From Anastrepha obliqua (Eukaryota; Arthropoda; Insecta; Diptera; Tephritidae), in contig NW_026562179.1 in the NCBI RefSeq assembly GCF_027943255.1, forward strand, positions 436,501 to 500,500: 64,000 bases of DNA. The letters are read 5' to 3'. Both the position numbers and the translations under genes were made by a program. This document shows, one piece after another, positions 53,540-64,000 of the stretch. Each line of letters starts with the position of its first letter. The stretch's first letter is position 1. The notes beneath the pieces are model-generated. The model ran no database searches, was not told the origin of the DNA, and was given only the letters and a program-made list of their open reading frames with translations.

Positions 53540-54290
53540 GCAAACTCTGTTTTCGCATTTTCACGGATGGCTCCAGGATCGAGTACGGTCCGGCTCTGGG
53601 ATCTACGTGGAATCCAGCAGGACAAAACTGCACTTTGTTTTTGGGATGCATGCATCTGTGTTTCAAGCGGAGGTGTATGCAGTTCAAGAAGCGATGAACT
53701 TTGTTGTGGAAAACAAATGGAGAGGCAGATCTATATGTGTCTGCAGTGACAATCAAGCTGAGCTCATGGCCTTAGACAGCCCCGCAACCACATCAGGGGT
53801 AGCGAGTCCGGCAAATCCAGGCTGAACTATGTCGGTAGACATAATAGCCTGATGCTAACGTGGGTAACGAGACCTCTGACTCCTTATCTAGGATTGGCTC
53901 TGAGACCAAATTCTTTGGCCCAGAGCCCATTTTGCCACTCCCTTCTGCAGCCATCAAAGTCACGGCAGTGACTATGGACTAAACTGATGTTATCTGTCAT
54001 GTCCGACCGACTGTCGCAAGCCCTTCTGTCACTAAGCAGAAGGGAGTGTAGACGGCTGGTTGGACTGATGACGGGCCACTTTCTGTTGACGAAGCACATG
54101 GAAAAGGTAAGCATCTCAGGCAGTGTACCCTGCCCAGCTTGTGAAGAGGAGGATAAGACGGCGGACCACTTCCTGTGCGCCTGGCCGGCCTTCGGAAAGA
54201 AGCGACCTTCTTGGCTCCTTGGCACCATAAGATCTACTCAGATTTCTTCGAAGATCGGGTAAATTTACAGAAAATTAAAAGGGAAGTACA
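53540..54290 (+). pseudogene. LINE RNase H and C-terminal relic
   Basis: F-T-D-G-S-like block in a shifted frame near 53,555, V-F-Q-A-E-V-Y-A-V (second acid) at 53,655, and V-C-S-D-N-Q-A-E-L (third acid) at 53,740. The last acidic block is lost. Near 54,060-54,190 come G-H-F-L-L-T-K-H and C-P-A-C-E-E-E-D...H-F-L-C, the C-terminal zinc-finger-like motif. Confidence 0.75.
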
Positions 54291-54369
54291 ATAGATGTGT
54301 AGTACAATAGATTTAATTAATGTCTGAGGGCCGCACTTGCTAGTTATCCTGGCAAAAGAAAAACAAAAA

Positions 54370-54625
54370 TTTCGAATCTCTGTGAAAGGCCCAAATGAAG
54401 AAAAAATTTTTTCTATTAGCAGCTGCTCCTCGACAGGCAATGGCAAGCCTCCGAGTGTATTTCTGCGATGAAAAAGCTCTTCATAAAAATATCTGCCATT
54501 CGGTGTCGGCTTGAAACTGTAGGTCCCTTCATTTGTGGAACAACATCAAGGCGCACGCCACAAGTAGGAGGAGAGCTCGGCCAAACACCCAACGAGGGTA
54601 TACGTGCCAATTATATGTATATATA
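54370..54625 (+). repeat. SINE copy with partial head
   Basis: TTCGAATCTCTGTGAAAGGCCC (half a B-box) starts it; then TATTAGCAGCTGCTCCTCGACAGG, CACTCGGAGG reversed, TGTGGAACAACATCAAGGCGC and GAGCTCGGCCAAACACC, ending in a TATATGTATATA tail. The A-box part is missing. Confidence 0.75.
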
Positions 54626-55516
54626 GCAATCTATAAGAATAATTGTATTCTACTACTCGAAAATGTGTAAATAATCAGGTCGCATATAGTTAAACGCTTT
54701 CGAATCAATTGTATCAACTTAAGTCGGTTGTTTTGTGTTGTTTACTTCGACGTAATTCGCTAAATTAGATAGTATGATATTATTTTATATCCGATTATTA
54801 TTATTTAAGATATTGTTATAAGAAAACTACGAAACAGACTCCACGAACTCTTTGAACCAGGATGTGTCATTGTCAATTTTTAGTGTCGATTATACATCTT
54901 TGTTGCTTGACAGCCGTTATGTGTGAATATTGAGGTGTAATCATGGATAATACAATAGTACTACTGCACGATGTGCGCAGATTGTGCGAATCACTCGGAG
55001 TAGTGAAAGTTTTGGGGAGACGATTACCAATTCCAATTGCATTAAGAATTGAAAGTAAATGTTGAAAGTAAAGTTATCGTTTCCTTAGTTTTGCCCCAGA
55101 GCAACTCGAATTGGACAACGAGCTTGTTCAAAATACATCTTGTATAATTGCAGCAAATGGGGATTGAGAACTCCGCACCTGACTTTTAAACAGCTAATAT
55201 ATCGGCACAGAGTGACTGCTTGATGTGATTGTTGGCAACCCAGAAATGGTTCAAACCTTCAAGTTGTATATAAGAATAGAAAATGAAATGAAGAAAGCCA
55301 AGAATTATTCTTTTATTTTATTTAGCCTATTTTCGCCATTTGGACTTCATAAAGTACAGAAAAATGGGATGCTTTTCCAAAATTTTAACGGGCAAACTAT
55401 TGCCAATTTTTCTGAGTGGCCACTCTGAAGTTTAATTGAAAGTCCGATCTAGACTTTGAATTTTTTATACAATGCGACATGTAAGCTATGACAAAGCAAT
55501 GCAAAATCATAATATA

Positions 55517-55549
<33 letters not shown>

Positions 55550-56335
55550 CTTTATCTAAGATTTTTTTGCAAGATGGTTTATATTTAATTTGATATGCGC
55601 GAAAGTTTAGTGTACTTTTTAAAGTACAGCCGGCATAATGTAGATAGTAAATGTATTACTAAAAAGAAAATTGCTTTTCGTGGCCAAAATTATTTTAGAG
55701 GTCTTGACGCAGTGTTAATACTCTATTGTGTGGTGATAGTGAAACTAATAATGCAGAAAATCCTCATCTGATCACCAGTTTCCCCGAGCTAGACCTACTA
55801 ACTGACTCAAAATAATTTGATGAGGTTTATTTAGATGAAGATAGGGTTCAAGTGATCAAAATAGTGATATTTGTAAAACAAAAATTTGTGACAAGAATGC
55901 GTTTATTTTTCAAGATATTAAATAGGTAAGTTTACGTAAGTATTGTATTTTATTTTTCCGAAATATATTGTAAATTTACAGAAGTCTTAAAATAAATATA
56001 ATAGATTTTACAATCCCGTAGAAAAAATAGCATATTTTTGGCGACACACTCTTATGCACATACAAACACATATCCAGCGTGCTTATAAAAAACAAAAAAT
56101 CGTGTGCTTTGTTTAAGTATTATATTAAATGAAGAAAATGTATATACATAGTAATGCCGGCTGTACTTTATACAGTATAGCCTGGGAGAAATTTTTTTAA
56201 ATGATTTGTATCATGTAAAAGGCAGAAGTAGCTACTGTACAAAAAATCATAAAAATATATATATATATTATATACACAAAACAGAACACAACAAGTACAA
56301 CAAAACAAACACCAAGAACTTCAGGTGGTAGCGGG
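54626..56335. other. Unassigned interval with an (AAT)n run
   Basis: A perfect AATAAT run lies at about 55,510-55,548. A 67-codon frame at 55,225-55,428 shows no likeness to any family I know. TATATATATA lies near 56,258. No other feature was seen. Confidence 0.4.
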
Positions 56336-56449
56336 AACTCGGAGCCGTGTCCTAAAATCATCTCTCGTAAGAGAGGAGGGGCGAAATCGCCTCCTCGCAA
56401 ATTCCCGTGGGGTACAACCCTGAGGGCTGAAGCTCTTAGTGGCAGCAAA

Positions 56450-57110
56450 ATGTCGGAATCAACTAGTCGGGTAGAGTACAAACGGAACACTGAGAGGAAG
56501 TCGGAACCCACTTCCAGCAAGAACGTGGGGGTCACAAGCGGGAACGCGCTTATGGTATGTAGGGGACTGCAGGAGGAACCGTCTGCGTTTCCTAATTTAG
56601 CGGTACTGGATGGGGTGGCCAGTACCAGTAAGGGGTCCTCCCTCAGTTTTCCGAAGGCTTCGGGGTTGCCTATTCGGCGACCCCCTGATAAGCTTAAACA
56701 GCAGGCAGGGCAAAGCACACGGTCTTGCTACCAAAATTCTGGAACGATACGACGACCAAAATACTTCTCAGCTATCTGAGAAACATTCTCAGACGCTTGA
56801 GTGGGCCAGGAAGGTTCTGCGTGGGGCAGAAGAAGGCAGAGGAAACGGAGTGGGTGCACCACAAGTGGATTCGGGGGTAAAGAGACAATGATCCCAGGAG
56901 GAGGATGTCTCCCTCGAAAAGAGACCCAGGACTGATGCCGGTCTGCCCAAATCATTAAGCGAAGTCGCTAAACTGGCAAGCTACATCACTCTTGGAGTCA
57001 TGGACAGCGGTAGGGAGGACGGCGCTACTTCCAGGGAGAAATGGAAGAGGGTAGCGTCCGCCGTCTCCGCCGTCTTCATGAGGGTACTAAGGGGAAGTTC
57101 TGGCTGAAGC
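56450..57110 (+). pseudogene. LINE ORF1 (Gag-like) relic
   Basis: M-S-E-S-T-S-R-V-E-Y-K-R-N at 56,450 starts a Ser/Lys-rich N-terminus. After a frame change near 56,730 comes K-I-L-E-R-Y-D-D-Q-N-T-S-Q-L and a stop at 56,891; a further piece (L-S-E-V-A-K-L-A-S-Y-I) continues to 57,100. No zinc knuckle remains. Confidence 0.55.
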
Positions 57111-57139
57111 GAAGCGCAAGAACGGACGCAAACTCCCAC

Positions 57140-58200
57140 CACACCTGTTGGGGAAGTTCTAACGTAAACGCAAGAGAGTCACTTTTTGATTTTATTTTAA
57201 ACGAAGATTTGTTTATTTGCAATAGGGGTAAGGCTCCACTTTCTTTACTGCAACCAGGGAAGAGGTTCTGGATCTTACCCTGGCCTCCTCCTCACTGTTA
57301 AACCGAATTTCCGATTGGAGGGTGCTTAACACCCACTCGTTCTCGGATCACAGGTATATTCTGTGTATATTTTCTCTCACTGAAACCCGTCCGAAAACAC
57401 CCTCCTACAGGAATCTGAGGAGAACGGACAGACCAGTCATGCGGCTTATCGGTGAATCCTAAGGATTTTAGGCCAATCAGCCTCCCATCTTTTTTGCTGA
57501 AACCCCTTGAGAGGCTGATTGACCTACACATAAAAAGCGAAATTCCTCGCGGGCGTTTGTCGCACACCCAACATGCTTACTGTAAGGGCAGATCAGTTGA
57601 ATCTGCCCTGCACACAATTGTTAAGGCTATTGAGCAATCTCTGTATCAGAAAGAACCCGCAGTTGGCGCCTTCCTCGACATTAAGGGGGCTTTTAATAAC
57701 GTTCTCCTGGAGGCAAATACTTAATCTCTGGGAAAGCTGGGGGTTGAAGCCGACCTTTCCAGGTTCATCTACAGAATTCTTAGCGACAGAACGGTCGTCG
57801 CAGAGTGTGGCGGAGTCTCTCTCCGCGGGAGGTAAGCAGGGGCACGCCGCAAGGCAGTGTTCTCTCACCATTTCTCTGAATCATTGTTATCAATGACTTG
57901 CTGGAGGAGCTGGTGAGGAGGGGCTGTAGGGTGATTGCCTACACCGATGATGGAGCATTAATTGTTAGAGGAAAGTTTATAGATACCCTGTACGATTTAA
58001 TGCAGGGATATCTGAATGTAGTTGTTCGATGGGCAACAGACTGCGGCTTATCGGTGAATCCTCTTAAGACGGAGCCCGTCCTTTTCACGAGGAAATATAA
58101 AATACCTAGAGCTCAACTCCCCTCGATGGGGGCGCTCCGTGGGTACTCTCTGGCAAGGTGAAGTACCTAGGTCTAATCCTTGACATTAAGCTAACGTGAA
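57140..58200 (+). pseudogene. LINE endonuclease end and reverse transcriptase relic
   Basis: N-A-R-E-S-L-F-D-F-I-L-N-E-D-L-F-I-C-N-R-G (57,168-57,225) is the late endonuclease; a shifted frame gives S-D-H-R-Y-I near 57,335. RT follows from 57,452: K-D-F-R-P-I-S-L-P-S-F-L-L-K-P-L-E-R-L, H-A-Y-C-K-G-R-S-V-E-S-A-L, G-A-F-L-D-I-K-G-A-F-N-N-V (catalytic Asp kept), a frameshifted G-T-P-Q-G region near 57,840 and A-Y-T-D-D-G-A-L (57,938). Several breaks. Confidence 0.8.
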
Positions 58201-58311
58201 AGCCCAACATTGAGGAGAGAGTAAGGAAGGCAACAATCGCCTTGTATGGATGCAAGGGCGCAATTGGCAAAAGATGGGGGCTCTCGCCTAGAGTTGTATT
58301 TTGGCTCTATA

Positions 58312-58365
58312 ATACTTTATTATAATACTATAATATTATAATATTATAATATTATAATACCTGTT
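58312..58365. repeat. ATTATA-type microsatellite in LINE
   Basis: Repeats of TATAATAT/ATTATAAT interrupt the LINE coding region between the RT and RNase H parts. Confidence 0.85.
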
Positions 58366-58379
58366 ATATGCAGTCGTTG

Positions 58380-59411
58380 TCTGGCGGAACTCACTGGAGA
58401 GGGTGACATCAGTTAAAAAGCTAGAGAGAGTTCAGAGGTCTGCACTCATTGGAATCAGTAGGGTGCTTCGAACTGCTCCTACCCTGGCGCTTAATGTAAT
58501 GTTAAATGTGGTACCTATAGACATCGTAGGCAGAATTGCCGCTGCACGTACCGCAATCAGACTGAGGAGCTTGGGCTATAAGCTCAATCTCAGTATTCAG
58601 TATTCTACAAAGAGCTCCCCATCAAACTCAAATTCAGTCTACCGATCACTGCAGTGTGTTCCAAGCAGAGGTGGCCGCAATTAAAGAAGTAGCTGACTGG
58701 CTACTTACGTGCGTAATAACTGTTAAGAAGGTAAATATTTACTCCGATAGCCAAGCGGCAATTAGGGCCCTAGGCTCTATGATGGTGCATTCGAGACTGG
58801 TCAGGGAATGCCTGGTCTCTCTCTCGATTGCATCAGAATTCTTCGATATAAAGATAATCTGGGTACCTGGTCACAGTGACATTACTGGAAACTGCGAAGC
58901 CGACGAGCTGGCCAGACAAGGGACCTGTGAGGTAGTGTGCCCACGAAAGGAGAGGATCGGGATCCCCTTGATAGCTTGCGCTCTACTCCTGCAAGGATGG
59001 GCTTTGCACCAACTCAGCGAGCACTGGCCAAGTACACGAATGCGTAAGGGCGCGAAGTCCTTCTGGCCACGTTTGCATAGGAGGCGTTAGAGAGATATTC
59101 TGAGGATGACAACATCTTATCTCTCAAATTTCGTGGGCATCCTCACGGGGCACTGTCCGCGGGGTATACATGCCGTGAGACTCGGAATTACTTCGAGTCC
59201 TTTTTGCGTCAGCTGTATGGAGGATGAGGTGGACTCATCTCAGCACCTGCTCTTCAGCTGCCCAGCTCCCGCGGGACTAAGATTCAAGCATCTTGGTTCT
59301 CACTTCTTTTCTGCGCCTGCTGATATAGCAGGTATTGAAAACAAAAATCTGATGAACTTCATCAGCAGCATAAAGAGGTTAACACAACCGCAGATTAGTC
59401 ACCGTTCGTAG
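58380..59411 (+). pseudogene. LINE RNase H and C-terminal relic
   Basis: R-V-Q-R-S-A-L-I-G-I-S (58,425-58,460), then F-Q-A-E-V-A-A-I-K-E (RNase H Glu), I-Y-S-D-S-Q-A-A-I (Asp), I-I-W-V-P-G-H and G-N-C-E-A-D-E-L-A (last Asp). The first RNase H acidic block is deleted. From 59,106: L-T-G-H-C-P-R-G-I-H, F-C-V-S-C-M-E-D-E...H-L-L-F-S-C-P, ending at a stop at 59,411. Confidence 0.85.
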
Positions 59412-59575
59412 TCCACAAACACAAAACCTTCCCCATCCCTTTCCCTTTCGTCCTCTTGTTTCCTTCACCTCTTTTTCCCCTCTGGCAATGGTATCACAAA
59501 GGATGAACCAAACTTCTTCGTCCAAGTGGGACCACTCTCTGGGCAACCATCACTACCTAACCTAACCTAACCTAT

Positions 59576-60560
59576 TCCCGATGTTGACGAGTTAAAGAAA
59601 TTTGTCTTTGCTCCGCCTTTCATATGTTATCACAATATATAATATATGTACATGAACTAAATGAATGGCATAAATAATAATATTATGTAAAACAAACTTT
59701 ATTAAAAAATAATATTTAATTTTGGGAAAAATTCCAGATTTTAAAGAACAAAAGCAAGAATTTTCTGTCTTCGAAATACTTAAAAAATGTTTTTTACTTT
59801 TTGTGGTGTATCTCGCTTATTTATTTGACTTTACTGAACATGTCAATTTCTTGGGAAAGCCTCGTCATACTGTACATAATGAGCCGTTCTCCTGGAAAGG
59901 TCATAGTGAAAAGTAAAATCACACAGCTGAATTGATAGTCAACACTAAGTTAAATTAAGGGTGGGCCGTCAAACGATTGAAACTTGAACTAATGATAGTT
60001 CTTAACATTCTAAATACAATATATTGGTATTAAAGCAGAAAGTTAGGTTAACATCTGCAGCTTATGATATACGCTTAAACAAAATTGGAAAATATTAAAA
60101 ATTTCATTGTCAAATAGGTGATTCCCTTCTGAAACTAAAAAACAATTACGTTATTAGCCGTTTTAGAAATCTGCATTAGATACCGCGCTGTTTCAAACGT
60201 TAGATGACCCACTCTGTACAGATATTACTATATTATACATATTAAGAGTTTAATCTTATCACAAGTAGGCTGAATATCAGTATTAAACTGTAGGCTCCAA
60301 GTCTTTGCGGGCCGATAATTTTTAAACTCCACCAACCTTCTGTAGAAAGATCAAAAATATATGTACAGTTGAAGTATTATTATTATTATCTTAACTCGGT
60401 CATCTATTCGGAAGACATCGTAGTCATCTACGGTATCGGAATAAGTTTTCGCCCTCGTAAAAGAGGTGCCGCTGCTGATACTATTTTTTTGTTCGCTCTA
60501 GTAATATGTTAGTGATTTGATGGTGTATATGTGAGCTTTCGATCGCAGTAGTTGATATTC
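59576..60560. other. Unassigned AT-rich interval
   Basis: No gene or repeat is recognised. TATTATTATTATC near 60,375 is a short simple repeat. GGGTGGGCCGTCAAACG at 59,960 and CGTTAGATGACCCACTCTG at 60,198 could be reduced inverted ends of a small element; this is weak. Confidence 0.3.
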
Positions 60561-60759
60561 GTTTGAAGCGTAAAGATCCTTTTTTATCTGACGTAAAAAT
60601 TTCTACGTTCGTCCCGAAAAACAGCATTGCGGAAAGTCATGCTTCATTACTACCTCAATATACGACACATTGATCAATATTTGCGGTACTAACGCTCCAT
60701 CAAATATAACTTGTAAAGAATAGTTTCGAAGCTTCCAAAGTGACAATTTCGTTGTGACT

Positions 60760-61530
60760 GATAAAAATCACTCAACTACAACAATTATTGGATGAAGCCG
60801 AATGTCGAACCCTTGATGATATGTCTAAAGAGTTGGATGTTGACAGATCAACCGTCGTTAAACATTTGTACGCTATGGAAATGGTCCAGAAAGCATGTAA
60901 CTGGGTGCCACATCAATTGAAGGAGAGGGATATCGTTTGGTGACGTGTGAAATGCTTCTTGGACGGCAGAAAAGAAAGGGTTTTCTGCATAGCATCGTCA
61001 CTGGCGATGAAAAATGGTTCAATTATGATTACCCTACACGTCGAAAATGTTGGAGCCTGTCAGGTGAACCAGGTCCATCGACTGCGAAAACAAATACTCA
61101 GGCATGAAAGGTTATGTCGGTATCAGGTTATCAGAAGAGTGACATCTGTTATGAACTCCTTAAACCATCTAAAACCATCACTGGCGATCGTTACCGACTG
61201 CAGGTAATGCGTTTGAATCGAGCTCTCAAAGAAAAGCGGCAGGAATGGAACGGTAGACATGACAAACAGATTATGCTGCATGACAACGCCAGGCCACACG
61301 TTGCTAAATCGGCCCAGATATATTTAGAGGGACTGAATTGGGAAATCTTGCTCCACCTGCCGTATTCTCCAGACATTGCCCTTCGGCCTACCATCTGTTA
61401 CGATCAATGTAGTCAGCCCTTATTGAAAAGCGGTTCGCCTCTTACGAGAGCATCGCAAACAGGTTCAATGAATGGAGTAACAAGAACTCGAATTTTTCGT
61501 CAGAGGAATCAGTATGCTGGCTGAAGGTAA
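60760..61530 (+). pseudogene. Mariner (DD34D-type) transposase relic with mutated third Asp
   Basis: Broken frames show T-L-D-D-M-S-K-E-L-D-V-D-R-S-T-V-V-K-H-L (helix-turn-helix), G-N-like W-V-P-H-Q-L-K-E-R-D, S-I-V-T-G-D-E-K-W-F (first Asp, near 61,000), Y-E-L-L-K-P-S-K-T-I-T-G-D-R-Y near 61,150-61,190, M-L-H-D-N-A-R-P-H-V-A (second Asp, 61,272) and L-P-Y-S-P-D-I-A. One base later the frame shifts and the third-Asp position reads P-S-A-Y-H, so Asp is Ala. Confidence 0.85.
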
Positions 61531-61539
61531 AGTAAAGTT

Positions 61540-62010
61540 GTAGCTTCCAATGTCATATACTTCACGTGGTATGGACATTAATTTTAACGGAGCCACTCTT
61601 GTTTTACTGGCGCTCGTCATACAGTCAATTGTAATACCATAAGTATCATAGGTAGCATACAGCAGCATAACTTCTTTCACTAGCGTCGACAAAGGCATGT
61701 AGCTCTATTGTATGTGTATCGTCAAATTTTGGCGCGCTCATTCCTTAAATTCTCTATTTGTGGAATAAGCTTAAGCCACCGCAGCCATTTTGTAAATTTG
61801 TTCGTTCCAGTCGCCTATTTCTTGCAAAATAGCTTTGGCATATATCACGTAGAAACCGATCAGTCCAATTGGGTAGTATATACATAATCATAACCAAGCT
61901 CAAAAATTCGCGCTTGATAAGTCGCCGCTGAGAAATTAAGAGCCCATATTTCTCATACTTAGAGGATACACGAAAAGCTATATTGTTACTAGAAGTACCC
62001 CACCACATGC
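61540..62010 (-). pseudogene. BEL/Pao-type pol fragment
   Basis: Minus-strand pieces: L-I-K-R-E-F-L-S-L-V-M-I near 61,890-61,925, W-L-R-W-L near 61,770, an E-L-H-A-F-V-D-A-S-E block near 61,680-61,710 and K-T-R-V-A-P-L-K-L-M-S-I-P-R near 61,570-61,615. This order matches the RT-to-RNase H join of BEL/Pao elements. Frame breaks and stops throughout. Confidence 0.65.
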
Positions 62011-62583
62011 ATAATAGACCGGAGTGAAATACGTAAATTTTTTCAAATCATATCGTAATAGCAGGGAAAAGTTGCTACATATCAATACAAATTCAGGAAA
62101 AAAAAGAAATTTCAAATCGGTTAATATCTTCCGTTCGCGCATTGCATTTAAAATTTACAAATTTTATAACAAATTGAACAAATATTCGAAAAATTGTAAG
62201 AGGTGGAAATGATGTTAGATAAAGTTCATTTTTTGTAGACTATTACAACATCAGGTACAGTTTGAAAAGAAAAACGTCTACCGCTCTATCAAAGCCCCTA
62301 CAGCCCCTGAAAAGAAGTGGGAAATGTCATTTTTTGTATAAATTTACGTAATTGCGGGTGGTTAGTTTCTCTATTTTAATTTTTGTATAAGTCTTCTTGA
62401 GTATATAAGTAGAATAAATTATTCCCCTCTTAGCGCGCCCACTAACCACACTGTCTTAAAGAAGTTTTGTACAGCTCTTGGCCCGCACTTTTTGGACGAC
62501 TCAGAACTCACCACGTGAAGGTGACTGTACTACGAGTTCCACCCACTCCCTTCCCAACCAACCAACCAAAGATGAAAAATTAT
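62011..62583. other. Unassigned interval
   Basis: AT-rich, no gene. The part nearest 62,583 is probably the 3' end of the hAT-like element that follows on the minus strand, but no terminal repeat was found. Confidence 0.3.
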
Positions 62584-64000
62584 TTATTCGAGAGTGGCAA
62601 AGTCTGCTTTAGTGTCCAATTGAGGCATAAGTGTACGAGAAGAGAGTGTTGCTCTTATAAACCCATCACATCTCTCGTTCCCATACACTTTTGAGGACGC
62701 TAAAGTTACTAATTTTACGCAACGCTCCACAGCTTGCGTATGGCATAGAATATTTGTTAAATCTATGGTTAGTTTTGGTTTTTCTTTATCAGAAATTAAA
62801 TGCAAGATATCTTCAGAAGAAAGGCTGTCTAAAATTGGGGGGCAGGTAAGTTTCATTTCAGACCAATTAATTAATTCAAAATATTCATTTGCTTTAAAGT
62901 TTAGTTTAAGAACCAAAAAGTTTCTAATATTTTTGTCTTTTGAAGGGATTTCTTTTATTTTCAGAACTCGCCTCAATCCAAGATCGCGCACATGCTCTCT
63001 GTCATCTACCACCATCGAGAGAAGAATGTTTTCTGGATGGTCATAAAAGGAATTTGTTTGAATGACCTTATGAACTACTGCCTGGACTTGTGAAGATAAG
63101 ATTCTACATATTTTAATACATTCTAAAATATGTTTAGGTGCGTCAACTATTCAAGAATTTGTTTTGATTTCGAACCATAGAGGTACATATACAGTCAAAA
63201 TGTATTTTGCAATTTGAATGAGATTTTTAGATGGCTCTTGCAAAGAAATGTATAATCCTAGGAACCTGTTTGCAATTGTCAACCAACGAGAGTGTGATAT
63301 TGGTCCCGTATCTCGATTTGCTAGATCTGGGGAGCAAAAACCAGCATCAATAGCAATGGCAATGTCATGTAAGTATTTCTGATCTTTACTTAAGCTTATT
63401 GTGTCAAGCGTTCGTGGAAGAGAGCATTCAATCCTCTGAAAAGCAACGATGGACAAAAATTCACATTTAGCCAGCTGTTTGCCAAGAAGCCCACTGAAAG
63501 ACTGAGGACCTGTTGTTTTACCATCAAGTATTTCAACTAGATGCCTCAGAGGTAATTCATTAAAATGGAGGAGACAGATAGCCCATTGTACTGGTCTTTT
63601 TAAACGCGTTTCAATGAATTTTATTGCACCATTCTTCCACCCAGTATTTGTTGACGTACCATCACATCCAATCACTACAACATTAGATTGATTTATACCA
63701 TTTTCTTCAAAATAATTTGGAATGCTGTATGCTGTGTCCTTTCCACTTTTTGAAGTAAGTACTAAATGACGAAAGTACTCTGAGCCTGGTTCTGTTATTA
63801 CTGAAATGTGCTCTTCTTTTTTTTATAGATTGATAACGTTTGTTTCCTTTTTTAACTAAAACTAAAGTGTCATCCATCCTGCCATCAAAATACACACACG
63901 TCGGATCTTTTAATTGCTCTATTGCATTCCCCGATTCGATAAGTTTTAGTCTACATTTTTCTTTTTCTCTTCTAATTTTGCTTCGATCAACAACAAAAGA
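62584..64000 (-). pseudogene. hAT-like transposase, runs off the window, recently broken
   Basis: Minus strand. From the window edge: Y-F-D-G-R-M-D-D-T-L-V (63,880), a frameshift in an A-run at about 63,818-63,826, then G-C-D-G-T-S-T-N-T-G (probable first catalytic Asp, 63,660), I-C-L-L-H-F-N-E-L-P-L-R-H (C-x2-H, 63,565), F-S-G-L-L-G-K-Q, S-H-S-R-W-L-T-I (R-W, 63,280) and P-L-W-F-E. One in-frame TGA near 63,150 interrupts it; it then stays open through A-V-E-R-C-V-K-L-V to 62,584. So one stop and one frameshift are visible. Same superfamily as 42,080-44,286 but a different family. No host function implied. Confidence 0.75.

Larger units (their letters stand above)
52400..54300 (+). mobile_element. 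LOA/R1-like LINE relic, 5'-truncated
   Basis: Starts inside the reverse transcriptase and runs through RNase H to the C-terminal Cys-His region; see the two component entries. The 3' end near 54,280-54,310 has a repeated GTACAATAGAT, not poly-A. A SINE follows about 70 bp later. Confidence 0.75.
56336..59575 (+). mobile_element. LOA-like LINE with ORF1, partial ORF2 and CCTAACC tail
   Basis: Holds, in order, an ORF1, the end of the endonuclease, reverse transcriptase, RNase H and the C-terminal domain, all broken; part of the endonuclease and the N-terminal RT are deleted around 57,110-57,450. It ends in four CCTAA repeats (59,557-59,573) instead of poly-A. A (TATAA)n run at 58,312-58,365 expanded inside it. 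Confidence 0.8.

Noticed and set aside
56197..56718. 173-codon minus-strand frame
   Set aside because: It lies antisense to LINE ORF1, and its C-terminal part reads through AT microsatellite; no domain seen.
59557..59575. CCTAACCTAACC run resembling insect telomere repeats
   Set aside because: Only four repeats, placed exactly at the 3' end of a LINE; best explained as its tail.

Overview
The window reads as transposon-dense, AT-rich DNA from an insect nuclear genome, most likely a higher fly and possibly a tephritid. The grounds are several DD41D (rosa-like) Tc1/mariner elements, a family first described in Ceratitis rosa, a gypsy-group errantivirus with an env gene, mariner, Tc1 and hAT copies, LOA/I/R1-type LINEs and a tRNA-derived SINE in at least ten places. 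I found no convincing host protein-coding gene, no rRNA and no functional tRNA. Species-level placement is inference.

Layout. 1-8.58 kb: a Ty3/gypsy reverse-transcriptase scrap, then four decayed DD41D elements (300-1212, 2219-3966, 4525-5093, 6197-7124) lying in or beside LINE fragments, one of which holds a nested LINE with a clear 12-bp target duplication. 8,584-16,003: a complete, young errantivirus on the minus strand (313-bp LTRs, gag, pol and env all open, TATA target duplication). 16-21.4 kb: a Helitron-like element carrying a ~125-bp higher-order minisatellite, two MITEs and SINE copies. 21.4-25.9 kb: Tc1-like and mariner relics, then an apparently intact DD41D transposon (23,431-24,747, 360-aa transposase) and small MITEs. 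26-33.1 kb: LINE pieces, a 5'-truncated I-type LINE between two 348-bp copies of a SINE-bearing segment, and four tandem 982-bp units. 33-39.2 kb: Tc1-like and DD41D fragments and a ~1.8-kb stretch with no transposon hallmark. 39.7-46.7 kb: a mariner with one frameshift, a decayed hAT element with an 8-bp duplication, and a gypsy-like pol relic. 46.7-50.7 kb: a mariner split by ~2.9 kb of a (AACAT)n array, a Helitron-like fragment, a 710-bp palindromic MITE with TTAA ends and a minisatellite. 51-64 kb: mariner relics, two LOA-like LINEs, a BEL/Pao scrap and a second hAT-like transposase running off the end.

How it works together: only two units look potentially autonomous by sequence, the errantivirus (Gag, Gag-Pol through a -1 frameshift site, Env) and the DD41D transposon. 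The rest is a fossil record of nested insertion, internal deletion and local duplication. Three long-hairpin or tandem structures (2.3-3.1, 29.1-33.1, 48.7-49.4 kb) are the best candidates for unusual biology such as small-RNA production or SINE-seeded satellite birth, but that is inference.
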